From the NCBI RefSeq assembly GCF_021155765.1, contig NC_060107.1:15052501-15116500 (forward strand): a stretch of 64,000 bases of DNA, in the 5' to 3' direction. Positions 37,985-49,935 of the stretch are shown here, piece after piece. This stretch comes from Diprion similis (lineage: Eukaryota > Arthropoda > Insecta > Hymenoptera > Diprionidae). A model generated the notes under the pieces. It saw only the letters and a program-made list of their open reading frames with translations. It had not been told where the DNA came from and did no database searches. The position numbers and the translations under genes were made by a program. Numbering within the stretch: the stretch's first letter is position 1; every line of letters begins with the position of its first letter.

Positions 37985-40209
37985 TTACAATTTTTTCCAT
38001 TCTTCGCATCCGTCCAACTGATGTAGGAAAGTTGTGATTTGACGATTATTAGCATCTACCAACAAGAACCCGATATTCTGTTGGTCATCAACGTTTCTTG
38101 GAAAATATGCATCGCCGGAATGCGTAGCGACAACTTCTAAAACCATCGTGGAAATGGACAAATTGTTTGATTCTTCGAGTTTATCAACTCTGTAAGTGAA
38201 TTAGACGATTAAAAATGTTAAAAATTTGTGTAAAACCGTGAATGAAGTCTTGGCCATTTTTACCTTATTAGATCTTTGTACAGCACTTTGGTGACATCTA
38301 AGTAGGGCTCCAACACATCTTCGTATTGGCAAAGTTTGCCGCCGATAACCAGCATTTGCATAATACGGAATATGAATTCTTTTCGTTCGTCACTTTCGTA
38401 CAGCATGTATTCCTCGGATTCTGGATCGAGCAGCATCTGCAATGAAGTTATTGAATGTCTGTATCTGATGAATATGTCTCCATCCGAGTTGGGACGATAT
38501 TTATATTTGCAACGTTGTAATCTATAAGCTTGAAAAGTGACATTTCTGTAGTTGAAAAATTGGCTGTCACAAAGTAGATAACACCAGGTAACTTCCATAA
38601 GCCAATAGTTATTTGCTTCTACTGAAAAATTACAATTTTTGAGTTGTGTCAGTCCGGATCAAACAAAATCTCAGTTATATTTCATCCACCATTTTTTTAA
38701 AACTTTCTCAGAAATATAGCATGGATAGTTCTGATTGCAAGAAAAATTCTGTATTATTTCCGAAAAAAAATTGAGACAGGTATTCCAATATAATATCTAA
38801 GGAATTTAAAGAAATTCTAGAGAATGTCGGAATAGAAGTCAGATTTTTCCCGAACTTCATTTCCCATTGGAAACATGAAACACTCCTAAGATCTCCCTTT
38901 TCTGACTATTTCTGACTAAGTCGAGTCAAAGATGAATATCGGACCAATTTCTGAAGCAAACTCATACACTCCTAGAATCCAGAATTTTATTTTGTATTGC
39001 AAATTTGAAAAAATCCGAGTTCTGGTGTTTCTGCGTATCTTCTGATCATACCGAATTACAATGGAAAACTGAGATGGATTTTTGAGAGAAATCAGTCATT
39101 TTTTACGCATCAGTTGAAATTATTTCTTCCGAAATGCCGGCGAAAAAATCTGGACACATCTCTAAGAGATACTTCGAATAAAACTAGCATATTATTGTAA
39201 GAACTTTTTAACTGTTAGAAATCCACGTCCTGAGTAAGTTTGCAAAAACTATTCAAAGTTTCGGAACATAATATTCATCAGGGAAAGTAAAGAATTAATC
39301 GAAATTCTACGCAAAATAGAATAGGTACATTTCTGATTACATATGCTACTGATGGGCTAGAAATAATTACAGTGTAAAGAGATACCAATTGAAAATGAGG
39401 AAATTGAGCTTGAAACTAACTGCTCTCAAGTTATCGGTTATCATGTCTCCCGCCTCGTTGTACCTGATGGTCTTCCGAATTTTATTCGAATCATAGGTGA
39501 TGTTATTGCTCGGGTCTTTCAGCTTATCGAAAAAAGACATCGTCAATACGGAGCATGGAATTTGCTCTGCTTTAACTTGCGTCGCAGTAATGCCTGAAAA
39601 AACATTCAATTTAGAGTTTAGAACAAACACTATATGCAGAATTACCCAAAGCAGATTTTTAGCTATTGAAATTCGGACAAAAAAATGAATCACGATTTTC
39701 TTCACCTTCGTTGCACCAGCTATTGTACTTCTTGGTTTTCAACTCTTTGGCGACAATCGCGTCCTTGAAAAATGACTGTAAGTGAAAGGAGAATGATACG
39801 AAGATTTTTGCACTTTCTCATGAATAAAGTTTGAAACTCATTCGACTCAGAAAATCTTTGTATAACAATATTCATTTCATAAGCAGAAAGCATCGTTTAA
39901 ATTTCGCAACAAATTGAAGCACAGCAATTCAGAAATGACGTATAAAATTTACCTCAACCAGACGATATTTCAGGTACGGTTGAAAAGGTTCGTTGAACGA
40001 AAAAGTTTGGATGTTTATATTGTGTTGAACGCCCCTGGAAGAAATAAACATTCATGGCGCATGAAATTTGGATACATAAAAATCAATTTATAAAACAAAT
40101 GACTTTCATATTACCATTTTTCAAGTAATTCCTGAACTCTTCGATCGGTCAAGCACACGTAATTTCTTTTTGCTAGCGGCACAAAGGTGTAATTCGTATC
40201 CAGGTCCAT
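37985..40209 (-). CDS. CFAP300: CFAP300 (C11orf70-like) dynein arm assembly factor
   Basis: Six exons (40115-40209, 39953-40034, 39706-39775, 39421-39593, 38264-38436, 37985-38189) join in phase to 265 residues; human CFAP300 has 267. CFAP300 is a cytoplasmic factor needed for assembly of outer and inner dynein arms, and loss causes primary ciliary dyskinesia in people. Matching landmarks are LEKWGV near residue 30, IQTFSFNEPFQPYLKYRLVE and FFKDA, IPCSVLTMSFFDKL, and GGKLCQYEDVLEPYLDVTK then VLYKDLIR. The C-terminal part (STMVLEVVATHSGDAYFP, then NIGFLLVDANNRQI) is typical. There is no signal peptide or membrane segment. The start is ATG 40209. Intron 4 (38437-39420) is nearly 1 kb of AT-rich sequence. 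The gene is head-to-head with ALG9. In an insect it should act in sperm or chordotonal neurons (inference). Confidence 0.94.
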
Positions 40210-42214
40210 CGTTTTCAAACAAGCATTTGTTTTTTCTGTTAGATCAATAATTCGATTATTATCTCAGGGTGCTGGCCAAGACCAATTATAATCGTTGCGA
40301 TACAGGAAGAACTGATCTTCGATACCTGATTGGTCCTTTCGGCTGAAGAGAAGCTGTAATTGGCTGATCGTCAGAGTATTTGAACTGCGCGTGTAAGACT
40401 CGAGTTCCATCATTGATGTCGGCGTAAAAGTGTTGGATAGGCTGATGGTGGCGCCTTATTACCAGCAATGCGATTACAAAGATGCAGATTATGGTGTAAT
40501 TGCATTCATGCAAAAGGATATTTATGGAATTGTTGCATTTCTGTAATTTATATGAGGCACTCAACACGTGAGTGACCTGTTAAAAGCCCTGTTTCTGTAA
40601 AACCCAGTTTAAATTTTGTGAAATGCTTTTGTTAGTTGATAAAATGATGTTTGCGTTTTTATAGATTTCTATTCGAAGACTTTCAGCGTCAGCAGCTGCC
40701 GAAATATTTAATGCCAAAATCGAAAATGTCTAATTTTAATTAAATACTCCACAAAAACTATAGAACGTACAAAAAAATAAAGTCATGTAAGTGTCAAGTA
40801 AAGTTTCACAATCAGTTTTATGTAAGGTTCTAAGTATATAAATGTGTGAAAAAAAATGTAGACTCGCAAAAATTGATGAAAAATCCCACTATCTGCATTA
40901 CCGCACCTTACTGTACACAAGCACCAAAAATAACGAGTTGGACATTCTAGATGCTTATCAATATTTTTTAAGCGAGATAAATGTATGTACATGCGATCAA
41001 TTTTTGCCCCGGCCGATCCAAAATATAAAGTGACTTATATCAAAGCATGCAGTTTCTATACATTTAACTTCTCCAAACCCTTGTGTGAATTCTAATATAT
41101 TCTTGTGTATATAGAGTAAGCAATGGATCCCTGTTGCGGTGCTCATCCCATCTTCAGCAGCGTGAAAAAATTCTGAAAATACCCGCCCATGTACTAAATT
41201 GTCCATGTGCAAAATGAGAGCATTAACTTGGTCAATCAGTTCCATTGCAATGGCGAATGTGTCTATCCACCCAGCAAACAAATCAAAGATTTGCATAACA
41301 AATGTTAACATCATGCTACCTGACAAACGAAAATAAGGGTGCTTATTCTGTAACTACAACAACAATTACAACGCTAAAAATAACGGTTATTTCCATATTG
41401 GCGATGGTGTGGCATGTTTGTTTGTTTCGCCTGCCGTCTTTTCGTGATCCGTTGTTTTTAGTGTTGTTTGCAGCTCCCGGACTGCATTCTTGGGGAGAAA
41501 TAGCGAACAGGATTGTAAGCACCCAGGGAAGAAACCTAATTAGGCCTAATCGGCTATCGGGTTCGCTGATTAACTATCAAATGTGATCCGTAGATTGCAT
41601 TAGGTGATACTCTGGTCGATTTCGAGGCTGTCGTATATATCTCCAAATATCGAGGTCCGTGTATCAAATGCGAAAAAAGCAGCCCCATTCTATACACAAC
41701 TCTAAACACAAATACTCTCATTCATTCTTATTTTACGCTGAAGTAAAAAAAATGGCACAGATTCTACGAAATCGTAACAGTAAATTCTTCGAATTCATGC
41801 CATTTCTTTATTTCTGCGTAAAATGACAATGTGTTGGAGTATTTTTGTTCAGAATTGTGTATAGAATGGGGCTGTTGAGCCCATTTCCGCGTTTGAGACA
41901 CGTGGACTTCGATATTTAAAGGGGTAACGCCTGGTATGGATGGAGGGAGAATCGAACGCAGATTTAAACCTTCCGTCTTCACGCGCTCTTCAAACCTACG
42001 TGAAATAGTGATGTTACTCTTCAAACGCTAATGCTGATAAGTATCGCCGGAATACTTCACTGTTTTTTTGTTCACCTCTGCAACTCTGAAACGCACTAAT
42101 CGATCGCGCGAAAAGAGAATTTGCGCATCACGCTTGTCATCGCTCCAGGTTGCCAATGGTTAGGCGCACCGTATTAAATAGTAGTTGATGACGTTGACGG
42201 GGCTTGCTTTAAAA
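40210..42214. promoter_or_regulatory. Shared upstream region of CFAP300 and ALG9
   Basis: This 2 kb region lies between divergent genes. It contains a foldback element (41640-41922). Two minus-strand frames, 40286-40567 (93 residues, one possible membrane segment) and 40997-41326 (109 residues), have no recognised homology or exon context and are not annotated as genes. Confidence 0.5.
41640..41922. repeat. Foldback element upstream of ALG9
   Basis: The left arm 41641-41757 and right arm 41798-41921 are imperfect reverse complements. CAGCCCCATTCTATACACAA pairs with TTGTGTATAGAATGGGGCTG, AAATATCGAGGTCC with GGACTTCGATATTT, and AAATGGCA with TGCCATTT near the 40-base loop. It has no coding capacity and is probably a MITE or foldback relic. 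Confidence 0.85.
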
Positions 42215-45200
42215 ATGGCACCGAGCCAACGTCATCGGCAATTGTTTTACCTTAAAAAAGATCAGAAGAAAAACAATGGGAGGAAATTATCAAAGTAGGT
42301 TTTTCTCTCCCTGATTCCCAATACGTTTCAGTCCTTAACGAGTTTTAATTACTTTCCTTCGATTCACATACGCCATTTGACATTTGCCGACATTTTAGGT
42401 TAGGTTAAGTTAGGTTAGCTTATTCTATGTTATGTCAACAAATGTCATTTATGGTTTTCTGTCTGACAATAAATCTCTGTATTTATCTATTCACTATAAG
42501 TATCTATATTTGACAAATGTCCGCTAAGTTATCGCTGCATAAATTAATTATACACCACAGCTGTTTAATAATTACAAATATCAAAATGAAATGGAACCTT
42601 CATTGCCGCCTTGGAAATTGGATGACTTTTTTCAGAAATCTCCTGACCAAACTATTTGACAAATAAGTTTCAAGTTTTTTCGTATCAATGTTTACATTTC
42701 TCTCACTTCTAGACCAGAAGAAACGACCGATTATGGGCTTGTCTATCCAGGCGGTGATACAGCGTTCAAACTGCTATTATCAGCCAGATTTTGCTCAGCG
42801 ATATGGAGCCACATAACGGATTGCGATGAGACCTTCAATTATTGGGAGCCGGTATGAAAAACAATTGAACAATCATGAAAATTTAGCTACATCTTTAATT
42901 TCTTGAATTAAAATGGAATCTCATTTCCAATTCGGATTCATTCGTCGTCAATCAGAATGCTGTACATATAATTTTTAATATTTAATAAGGAATCAAATAA
43001 ATATTTTTTCCAGAGCCATTACCTACTTTATGGAACTGGTCAGCAAACTTGGGAGTACAGTCCAGATTATGCACTGCGATCTTACACATATTTACTGCTA
43101 CATGTTGTCCCTGCAAAAATCTACTGCTCCTTATTAGAACCGAATCCTGTACTTGTATTCTACTTTATTCGATGCTTACTTTCAGTAGGCTGCGCCGTAT
43201 CAGAGGTATATTTTTACAAGTACGTATATCTCTCATTGATTCATATATTTCACACTAAGTTCCTTCACAAATATAATAATTTGATAATTATTCGTGATGC
43301 GATCATTTTGTAATTAAATGAATAAGGAGTTTTGATTTTTAAGTCATCAAGATGCAAAATAAGCAATTCTACAATTATATATTGGATCTTTTTATCATTT
43401 TCAGAAATGTATGCAGAGAATTTGGAGTACACATAGCACGTCTGACGTTAGCATTTCTAATTTTTAGCTCTGGAATGTACATTTCAAGCGCTGCTTTCTT
43501 ACCTTCGTCATTTTCAATGTGAGTCATTATACACTGCACTTCATTAAATATAACAATTTGTACATCTATGGTTCACATGTTTAGCAAAATCTTGAAACCA
43601 TCTTGTCTAATTGATGCAATCCTGTTTCCATTTCAGGTACTTAAGCACCGTGGCCATAGCCGCTTGGTATGATCGTAAATACGAATTAGCAATTTTTACC
43701 ACCGCTATTTCTTCATTACTTGGTTGGCCATTCGCTGTCTTGTTGGGGTACGTTTCAAACTTATGCCTTCTGTCAGAAATTAAAACTTTTTCATTTAGTA
43801 AATGAAAATGTGGTAACTAACTTCAAACGAAAACACGTACAATGAACTGTTTGAGTTCAGATTTCAACAATAACATCCATTATTAATTATTCATAATGAT
43901 TGTTTGCAGCATTCCGATAGCAATAGAAATGCTCTTTCGTCGAAGAGAATGGCTGCAGTTTGTCAAGTGGGCAGCTTTGTCTGGTATCGTGATATTGGCA
44001 CCGATGGTTTGGTTCGATTCCGTATTCTTTGGCAAACTGGTTGTCGCTCCTCTCAACATAGTCCTGTACAACGTGTTTACTAGTCATGGTCCGGACCTGT
44101 ACGGCACTGAACCGTTCAGCTTCTATATCTTGAATGGCTTCTTGAATTTCAATTTCGTCTTTCTTGGAGCGTTGTTGGCCCCATTTGGATTGGTAGGAAT
44201 ATCGCGATAGTTACTGAGACATTAGCACCGGATCTAATCAAGGAACAAATCATCATTGGGATAATGACTATCGCATTTCTTTTATTCTGTTAAAGCTTGT
44301 AACTTGGATGGTTGTACCCGCGAGACCAAGAAGCTCTTATTGTCTGCCTTACTGGTACTCACTTGCGCCGCTCTATCTATGGATCGCTGTATTCTTCTTC
44401 CAGTCGCATAAAGTAAGTTCTTTGTACAAAGCATTCAAACTTTTAATCATTCAACTGACGAAATCAAAGCTAACAGGCTTTGTAATATTCGCGAAAATCT
44501 CTGCGTTCGACACTGCCAAAACTTCCTGAATTCTCGTTCGCCTCTCACTATGTTTGTCATTTTCTTTTTAGTTTAGATCGTCTACTTCTATACGTCATGA
44601 TTTATGTTATAGTATAATTAATTGAAGCCAATGTTATTAATTAAGACATTGGAAGGTTTACTATGTATCACATTTGTGAACTCTTATTCTTACTTTGATC
44701 ATGAAGTTCTGTTTTATTTCTTTTTCATTCTACTATAGTTCACAATTAATTTATTCGTCAGCTCATCATATCCTGTGTCTAAAGTCTGCAATTATGATGA
44801 TGATACTTATTTCGTCAATTCAGTACTAATTGTAAGGTTTTGACTTTGAGAGTTTCATCTTAAACGATATAATTTTTACAATCCAATTTGAATAAGTACA
44901 AAATTATCTTCCTCGTCGGTGTCCTTAATCAATATACATATAATGTTTTATTTATGTTTCATACCATTTCTAAGTGACATATTCTAAACTCGATTCGACA
45001 GCTTTAATTTTGTCCAGTTTATGACTGCAAGCTTCAATTTAACAATGTGGTCGTTACTTTTCATGCACCTTAGGAAGAAAGATTCCTTTTTCCAATCTAC
45101 CCCATGATCTGCCTAGCCGGAGCGATAACAGTTGATGTTGTTCAGAAGCTTTACTTCTTTGTCCGCACTCAAATCAGCCCGTTACCAGTCACTTCTCATT

Positions 45201-46731
45201 ACTTACAACACACAGCGCCGATTATGGTTCTGTCGATGATTGTTTGCGGTTTACTTGGGCTCTCAAGATCGTTCGCTCTTTACAAGGGTAAGCAATGAAA
45301 ATAAAACGAACCCGAATGTGCGAATCATTCTTTATTGTCTTAACTTAAATGACTAAAAGTGATACTCAAGTTGTATGATAGCAATTCTATTGTCGTTATT
45401 AATGTGATGTTTTGTGTTGTTGAACAATTTTGGAGCGCAATCGCAATCCTAAACTCTCTCATACTCGATTTGCTTCAATATTCATTCACGTTCACATTTT
45501 GCATCTCCTCCTGTATTTCTCGTGCAGCACTTCCAAACTATCACAATCATTGTTATTTATCTATAGGCTATTACGCGCCATTAGAAGTAGTGATGGAAGC
45601 CAACAAACTCGGATCTGATGGACAAGTACCATCTGACGTAAACATCAATTTTTGCATTGGCAAAGAATGGCATCGCTTTCCTAGCAGCTTTTTCTTTCCT
45701 TCGAACAAGTGAGAAGTATTCGACAATACTGTGAGAATAATGAAAGCTTCTTTATGCTCTCATCACTAATCGGAAATCAATACTTTTTTTCATCTTGCTA
45801 AATCTGTTCAACGTTTTAGTTGGAGGCTCCAATATTTGCAGTCTGAATTCACTGGACAGTTACCACAACCCTATTCGGATCAAGAAAATGGCACGAGTAT
45901 TGTTCAGCCTCACTTTAATGACAAGAACAAGGAAGAAACATCTCGTTACGTGAGTATGGAACATTTTCGTTAATTACACTTGTAAAAAATTAATTTTTGT
46001 CACATGAATTCAGTGTTATTAAGTTTTTTGCATTTGCTACAATGTTCTGTATGGAATAATATTATTTTATTGATATTGTTGTTCAATTAAATAATTTCCA
46101 ATCTCCAGCTTTTATACGCCGGTTCTGGCAATCTTTTGTTGTCGACACATTAATTACAATTATTAACATAGTGCATGTAGATTGGTTTCGTATTGTTTGC
46201 TAATTCACAGTTCGACGTTGGAAGATGTCATTTTTTACTGGACTTGGATCTTGGAAAAGAATCTTCCCTGGAACCAAATTACTCGCATCAACCTGATCAT
46301 TTTACAGTGATTAAGACTGCCGAGTTTCTGGATGCGTCTAAGTAAGTCTATTGAAAAGAAACTCTCGTAATTTCTCGGAGTCATTGTTAAATTGAAGCAA
46401 CTTCAGTAACAATAAATTTATTTCAGAGGTTTTCATACTGTTTCCCGAATTTTTATATTATTTTCACTTTGAACGATAATGAACATGCCATCAAACTGAA
46501 TTGTAATTTGAATCGATGTTTGGTTTACGTTAGCATTCGGATATTAACTACCAAATGAAAAGTTTATATTTTTATTACAGATCTCATCCGTTCTTCAGAG
46601 CATTCTACATTCCATTCCTGTCGCCAAAATACTGTAGCTACGGATCTTACAACTTGCTACAAAGTACAAAGTTTAAATTAATGCCAGCGTCGTCTTCTGG
46701 CGGCAAGTCAAAATTTCCGAGGGCACAATAA
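42215..46731 (+). CDS. ALG9: ALG9, alpha-1,2-mannosyltransferase of N-glycan assembly (GT22)
   Basis: Twelve exons (42215-42294, 42713-42851, 43014-43219, 43405-43518, 43637-43747, 43910-44192, 44296-44412, 45074-45287, 45567-45708, 45820-45949, 46211-46341, 46581-46731) join in phase to 605 residues; human ALG9 has 611. ALG9 adds the seventh and ninth mannoses to the lipid-linked oligosaccharide in the ER lumen. The start MAPSQRHRQLF was chosen because it alone gives the phase needed by exon 2. The GT22 acidic motif is DCDETFNYWEPSHYL, then TWEYSPDYALRSY, LPSSFSMYLSTVA, APLNIVLYNVFTSHGPDLYG, and HKEERFLFPIYPMI, the second GT22 hallmark. The soluble C-terminal part has CIGKEWHRFPSSF and KSHPFFRAFYIPFLSPKY. 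Intron 1 contains a TTAGGTTAGG motif. The gene looks complete and functional. Confidence 0.95.
42395..42419 (+). repeat. TTAGG-type repeat in ALG9 intron 1
   Basis: The sequence TTAGGTTAGGTTAAGTTAGG is a short run of the pentamer TTAGG (canonical insect telomere repeat) with TT spacers. It lies about 100 bases inside the first intron. Similar short runs occur near the starts of PIGZ and CUL4. Confidence 0.7.
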
Positions 46732-47816
46732 CGGATAATAAATAACCAAAGAAACAAAATATTCTTATTTTGTAACGCAACATTCCCGTCTATCATACCA
46801 CAGAAATCGATTTTTACCCTCTGCATTTTATTACCGTCGACCTAAATTATTTACTATCTTAGGTCATAAAATTCTTTCATCTTTTTGCACCGTGAGATTT
46901 TCGTTTTTCGTATAACTCGCTAAAAGTCTAACTGAAAAGTTTTTTTTTTTCACGGCAGCAAAGCAACTTCCAATTATAATTTTTTCTGAAATTGTGAGAT
47001 CATTAATGTAAATTTTTACCAACATGATAATTATCAGAAAATCCATGAGATGAGATTTAAAGAATACATTTACAGATCTGTTTTCGGTATGTATAAATAT
47101 TATATTTACATATGTAGGTATGTATGGGTAGCAATAGTCTGAGGTTTAAGTATGAGGATTTACAGTTTAATAACTGTGGAAAATCCTTGCTACAATGAAA
47201 ACTACCTGAATTACCTTGTCACGCTCAATTTGTACGTATATTTTCCGCTACTAGTCTTTTCTGTGTTGAACATGGCCGAATCCCGGCAAACACAGCTTAC
47301 GTTGCATCGATTATATGACAATAACACTTGTGTTTGTCCGAAATAATGTGTTTTATACGTATAATGTAATAATAATATACCTAATGGCGTATTCAGATAA
47401 TTTTTTTATTCTAGAGGTAAATCTAATTATATATACTAAATAGGCAACTGACAACTACTACGGAACAAAAAAAACTAGTTTGAGAATTAATGTCTCAATT
47501 GTAATTAGTTGTTATAAAATAAGACTTATTATCAGTTCTTTTGCGAACCGGTCAAATCATTCTTATGTCATATATGTAACAATGAGTACCCATATTCGGA
47601 AAATCCTGTTCATAGCTGAGGGAGTTTTCAAGATTCTAGGAATCATAGATATTGATTTATGATAAACAGCATTGTTTTTTGCAATATTTATGCCAGGAAA
47701 CATAAACTGCGATTCAAATTTACACACGTTGAAGTCTTCTAATTCGCAAAAATGTAAGACTGGTCACGTCGTTCAGGCGTTGAGTCGCTGGTCGGTGATT
47801 TGGAATCAGTGCCGCT

Positions 47817-48139
47817 ATACAGGGTGACCCAGTACGCGCGGACCACCGGTACTGACGGATTCCTTGCAAAAAAATGAGACTAAAATTACTCTTGACAATT
47901 TTTTTTTAAAGCTACGGTTTTTGAGTTAGAGCCGTTTGAAGTTCACCAATCACGGCGCAGATAGGACCAAGCGCACGAGCCATCGAGGCTCCCATTTGCG
48001 CCGTGATTGGTAGACTTCAAACGCATCTAACTCAAAAACCGTAGCTTTAAAAAAAAATTGTCAAGAGTAATTTTAGTCTCATTTTTTTGCAAGGAGTTCG
48101 TCAGTGCCCGGTGGTCCGCGGGTAATGGATCACCGTGTA
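47817..48139. mobile_element. Inverted-repeat MITE (family A, copy 1)
   Basis: Both halves form one long palindrome. CAGGGTGACCCAGTAC is at the left end and a mutated reverse complement (GGATCACCGTGTA) at the right. Inside, ATGAGACTAAAATTACTCTT pairs with AAGAGTAATTTTAGTCTCAT, and TACGGTTTTTGAGTTAGA with TCTAACTCAAAAACCGTA. TATA precedes the left end. The same family recurs at 56417-56822. Confidence 0.9.
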
Positions 48140-48754
48140 ACAGAGTGAAACCTGCATATATCGAATTTCCACTTACATCGGATTTTTTCCTCAACATCTT
48201 GAAATTTGCTAATCATATAATGTTACAATTCCCGGCTATGTCGAATTCCGTTATATTTAAAACCCGCCTACGTCGGGTAGCTTTTCTGGCATACTGGGTA
48301 AATTTTTCCCATCTGTATCGGATTTTGATGCCGCCAATCATAAGAAATGGATGACAGAATATTTGTTCCTTGAATGATTTTCGCCAAACCAAATCAAACG
48401 ACCATAACTTGGAGGAATTCCGCAGGTGAGATTTCTCTCGTCTCTTCGACTTCTGGCTCGCGACTTACATATCCATAGAATGCATCGAATATTGACTTGA
48501 AACTAGAGCACGAGCGTACTTCTTGCACTCTCCTAATTATTTATCATTTTTTTATCGTGAAAATTATCTTTCTCTTTGTAAATGCTGACTTTTTTATTAT
48601 TTATCGTGAGTAACACTTTTTAAATAGTCTCTCAACCTGTTTCTGAACGTGATGTTTCTTGATTATCAAAACAGAATCTTAATCAATTTTGTTCCACTTT
48701 TACACAATTATCTATAATCTACTGTTGAAATGATCAGCGTCCTAATAACAATAT

Positions 48755-49935
48755 GTTGAATTCATTTTCACGAACAGCTAATCTGTATTTTATGTCTGCA
48801 GATCTGCTTTCGCGATTAGGAGTTATCTATCAGTTATCAGCACGAAGTCAATCTATCAAGCTTATGTTTTGTAACATTTTTATATTTTTATTCCCAATAA
48901 TGACATACAATTCTGAAATTTCTACCTTCACCGAAGTAGAAAAAATAGCTGTTACTTTACTACATCTTGGAGAATCGAAACGACGATTCTGATCTTGCCC
49001 TGGTTTTCAATGTCAAGCATAAATATAATTCAAGTATACTTTCAATAGCTGAAGTAATGGGTTGTTGACTCCATATCACGTCTCCCAACATTTGATATCA
49101 TTTGCTAAATAAATTATTACTACGTATTATTTTGTCAAGTAATTGCATAATTTCTACATCAAGCTCTGAATTATTCTGCAAGCGATGATCTAAGGCTTCC
49201 TGTTTGTCTATGATGAAAAGTTGACCATAACTTGGGTCTTTGTTTTTAACTGGATATAATGATATATTTATTTGATTATATATTTGCCCCTATATTTTAA
49301 AACAGTACGGACCAAGTAGTTATCCTCACAATCTTACTGAATCAGCATTAAATGACGTCAAAGATACAGATTTAATGTAACATGCATAATACGTTTGAAA
49401 AATTATGGTATTTGGGATGTATTCACGACTAAATAATTCTTTTAATTCACGAGGAGGACTTGGTAAAATTTTTAAATATAACTTCTCCATGAGTGCACAG
49501 TAGTTTCCAAATGCTAATTTATTAGAAAAATTTTCTCCTGTGAAATGTCAAGCACCAAATTTGGTGCATAAAAAATCCATCGGTCTTGCATAAGATTGAT
49601 TACTATTATTACAATTCATCTTGTTTTCCTCTCCAATTTGATAGTTCATAAATTTTTCATAGGTTTATCGTGTGATGTAATGAATTTAGATTCATACAAT
49701 TATCTCTCGAATGAGAATCAAACACCCAATATTCATTATCAAGTTTACCTACCTACTGCTACTGACACTCTGTTAATTGGTGAATAAATTTATTAAAGGC
49801 CAATTCGATATTATTGTAGAATCGATGCCAAAATATTATGCCTCTAAATTTATACTCATTATTCGTTAAATTAATCACAATATTTCTTGGCTGCAGGTCA
49901 GAATGAAACTACATCTATGCATAAAAAATCCATTG
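48755..49935 (-). pseudogene. Decayed Helitron replicase-helicase ORF (N-terminal part)
   Basis: Reading the minus strand with frame changes gives text typical of the Helitron-like N-terminal domain: GNYCALMEKLYLKILPSPP, then RELKELFSREYIPNT; SLTSFNADSVRL; YGQLFIIDKQEALDHRLQNN; EIMQLLDKIIRSNNLF; and FRRFDSP...KVTAIF. These correspond to known steps of that domain (small Cys/His-rich lead-in, PPxELxxLF, LASFNAN, YGQLYIFD...ALxxRxxN, RxYNxPxxxEVAVI). Several stops and frameshifts show it is inactive. No helicase domain or termini were found in the window. A short related fragment with repeated PMDFLC wording lies near 49920. Confidence 0.7.

Noticed and set aside
40286-40567. 93-residue minus-strand frame with one hydrophobic segment upstream of CFAP300
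   Set aside because: No homology recognised and no splice link to CFAP300, whose start at 40209 already matches the family N-terminus.
40997-41326. 109-residue minus-strand frame in the CFAP300/ALG9 gap
   Set aside because: No recognisable domain or exon partner; length is within reach of chance in this region.
41302-41586. 94-residue plus-strand frame upstream of ALG9
   Set aside because: Overlaps the previous frame on the opposite strand, no family resemblance, and ALG9 already has a phase-consistent first exon at 42215.
42276-42294. Alternative ALG9 start at the later ATG in exon 1 (MGGNYQ)
   Set aside because: It leaves the wrong phase for exon 2 at the only good donor; the upstream ATG at 42215 fits.
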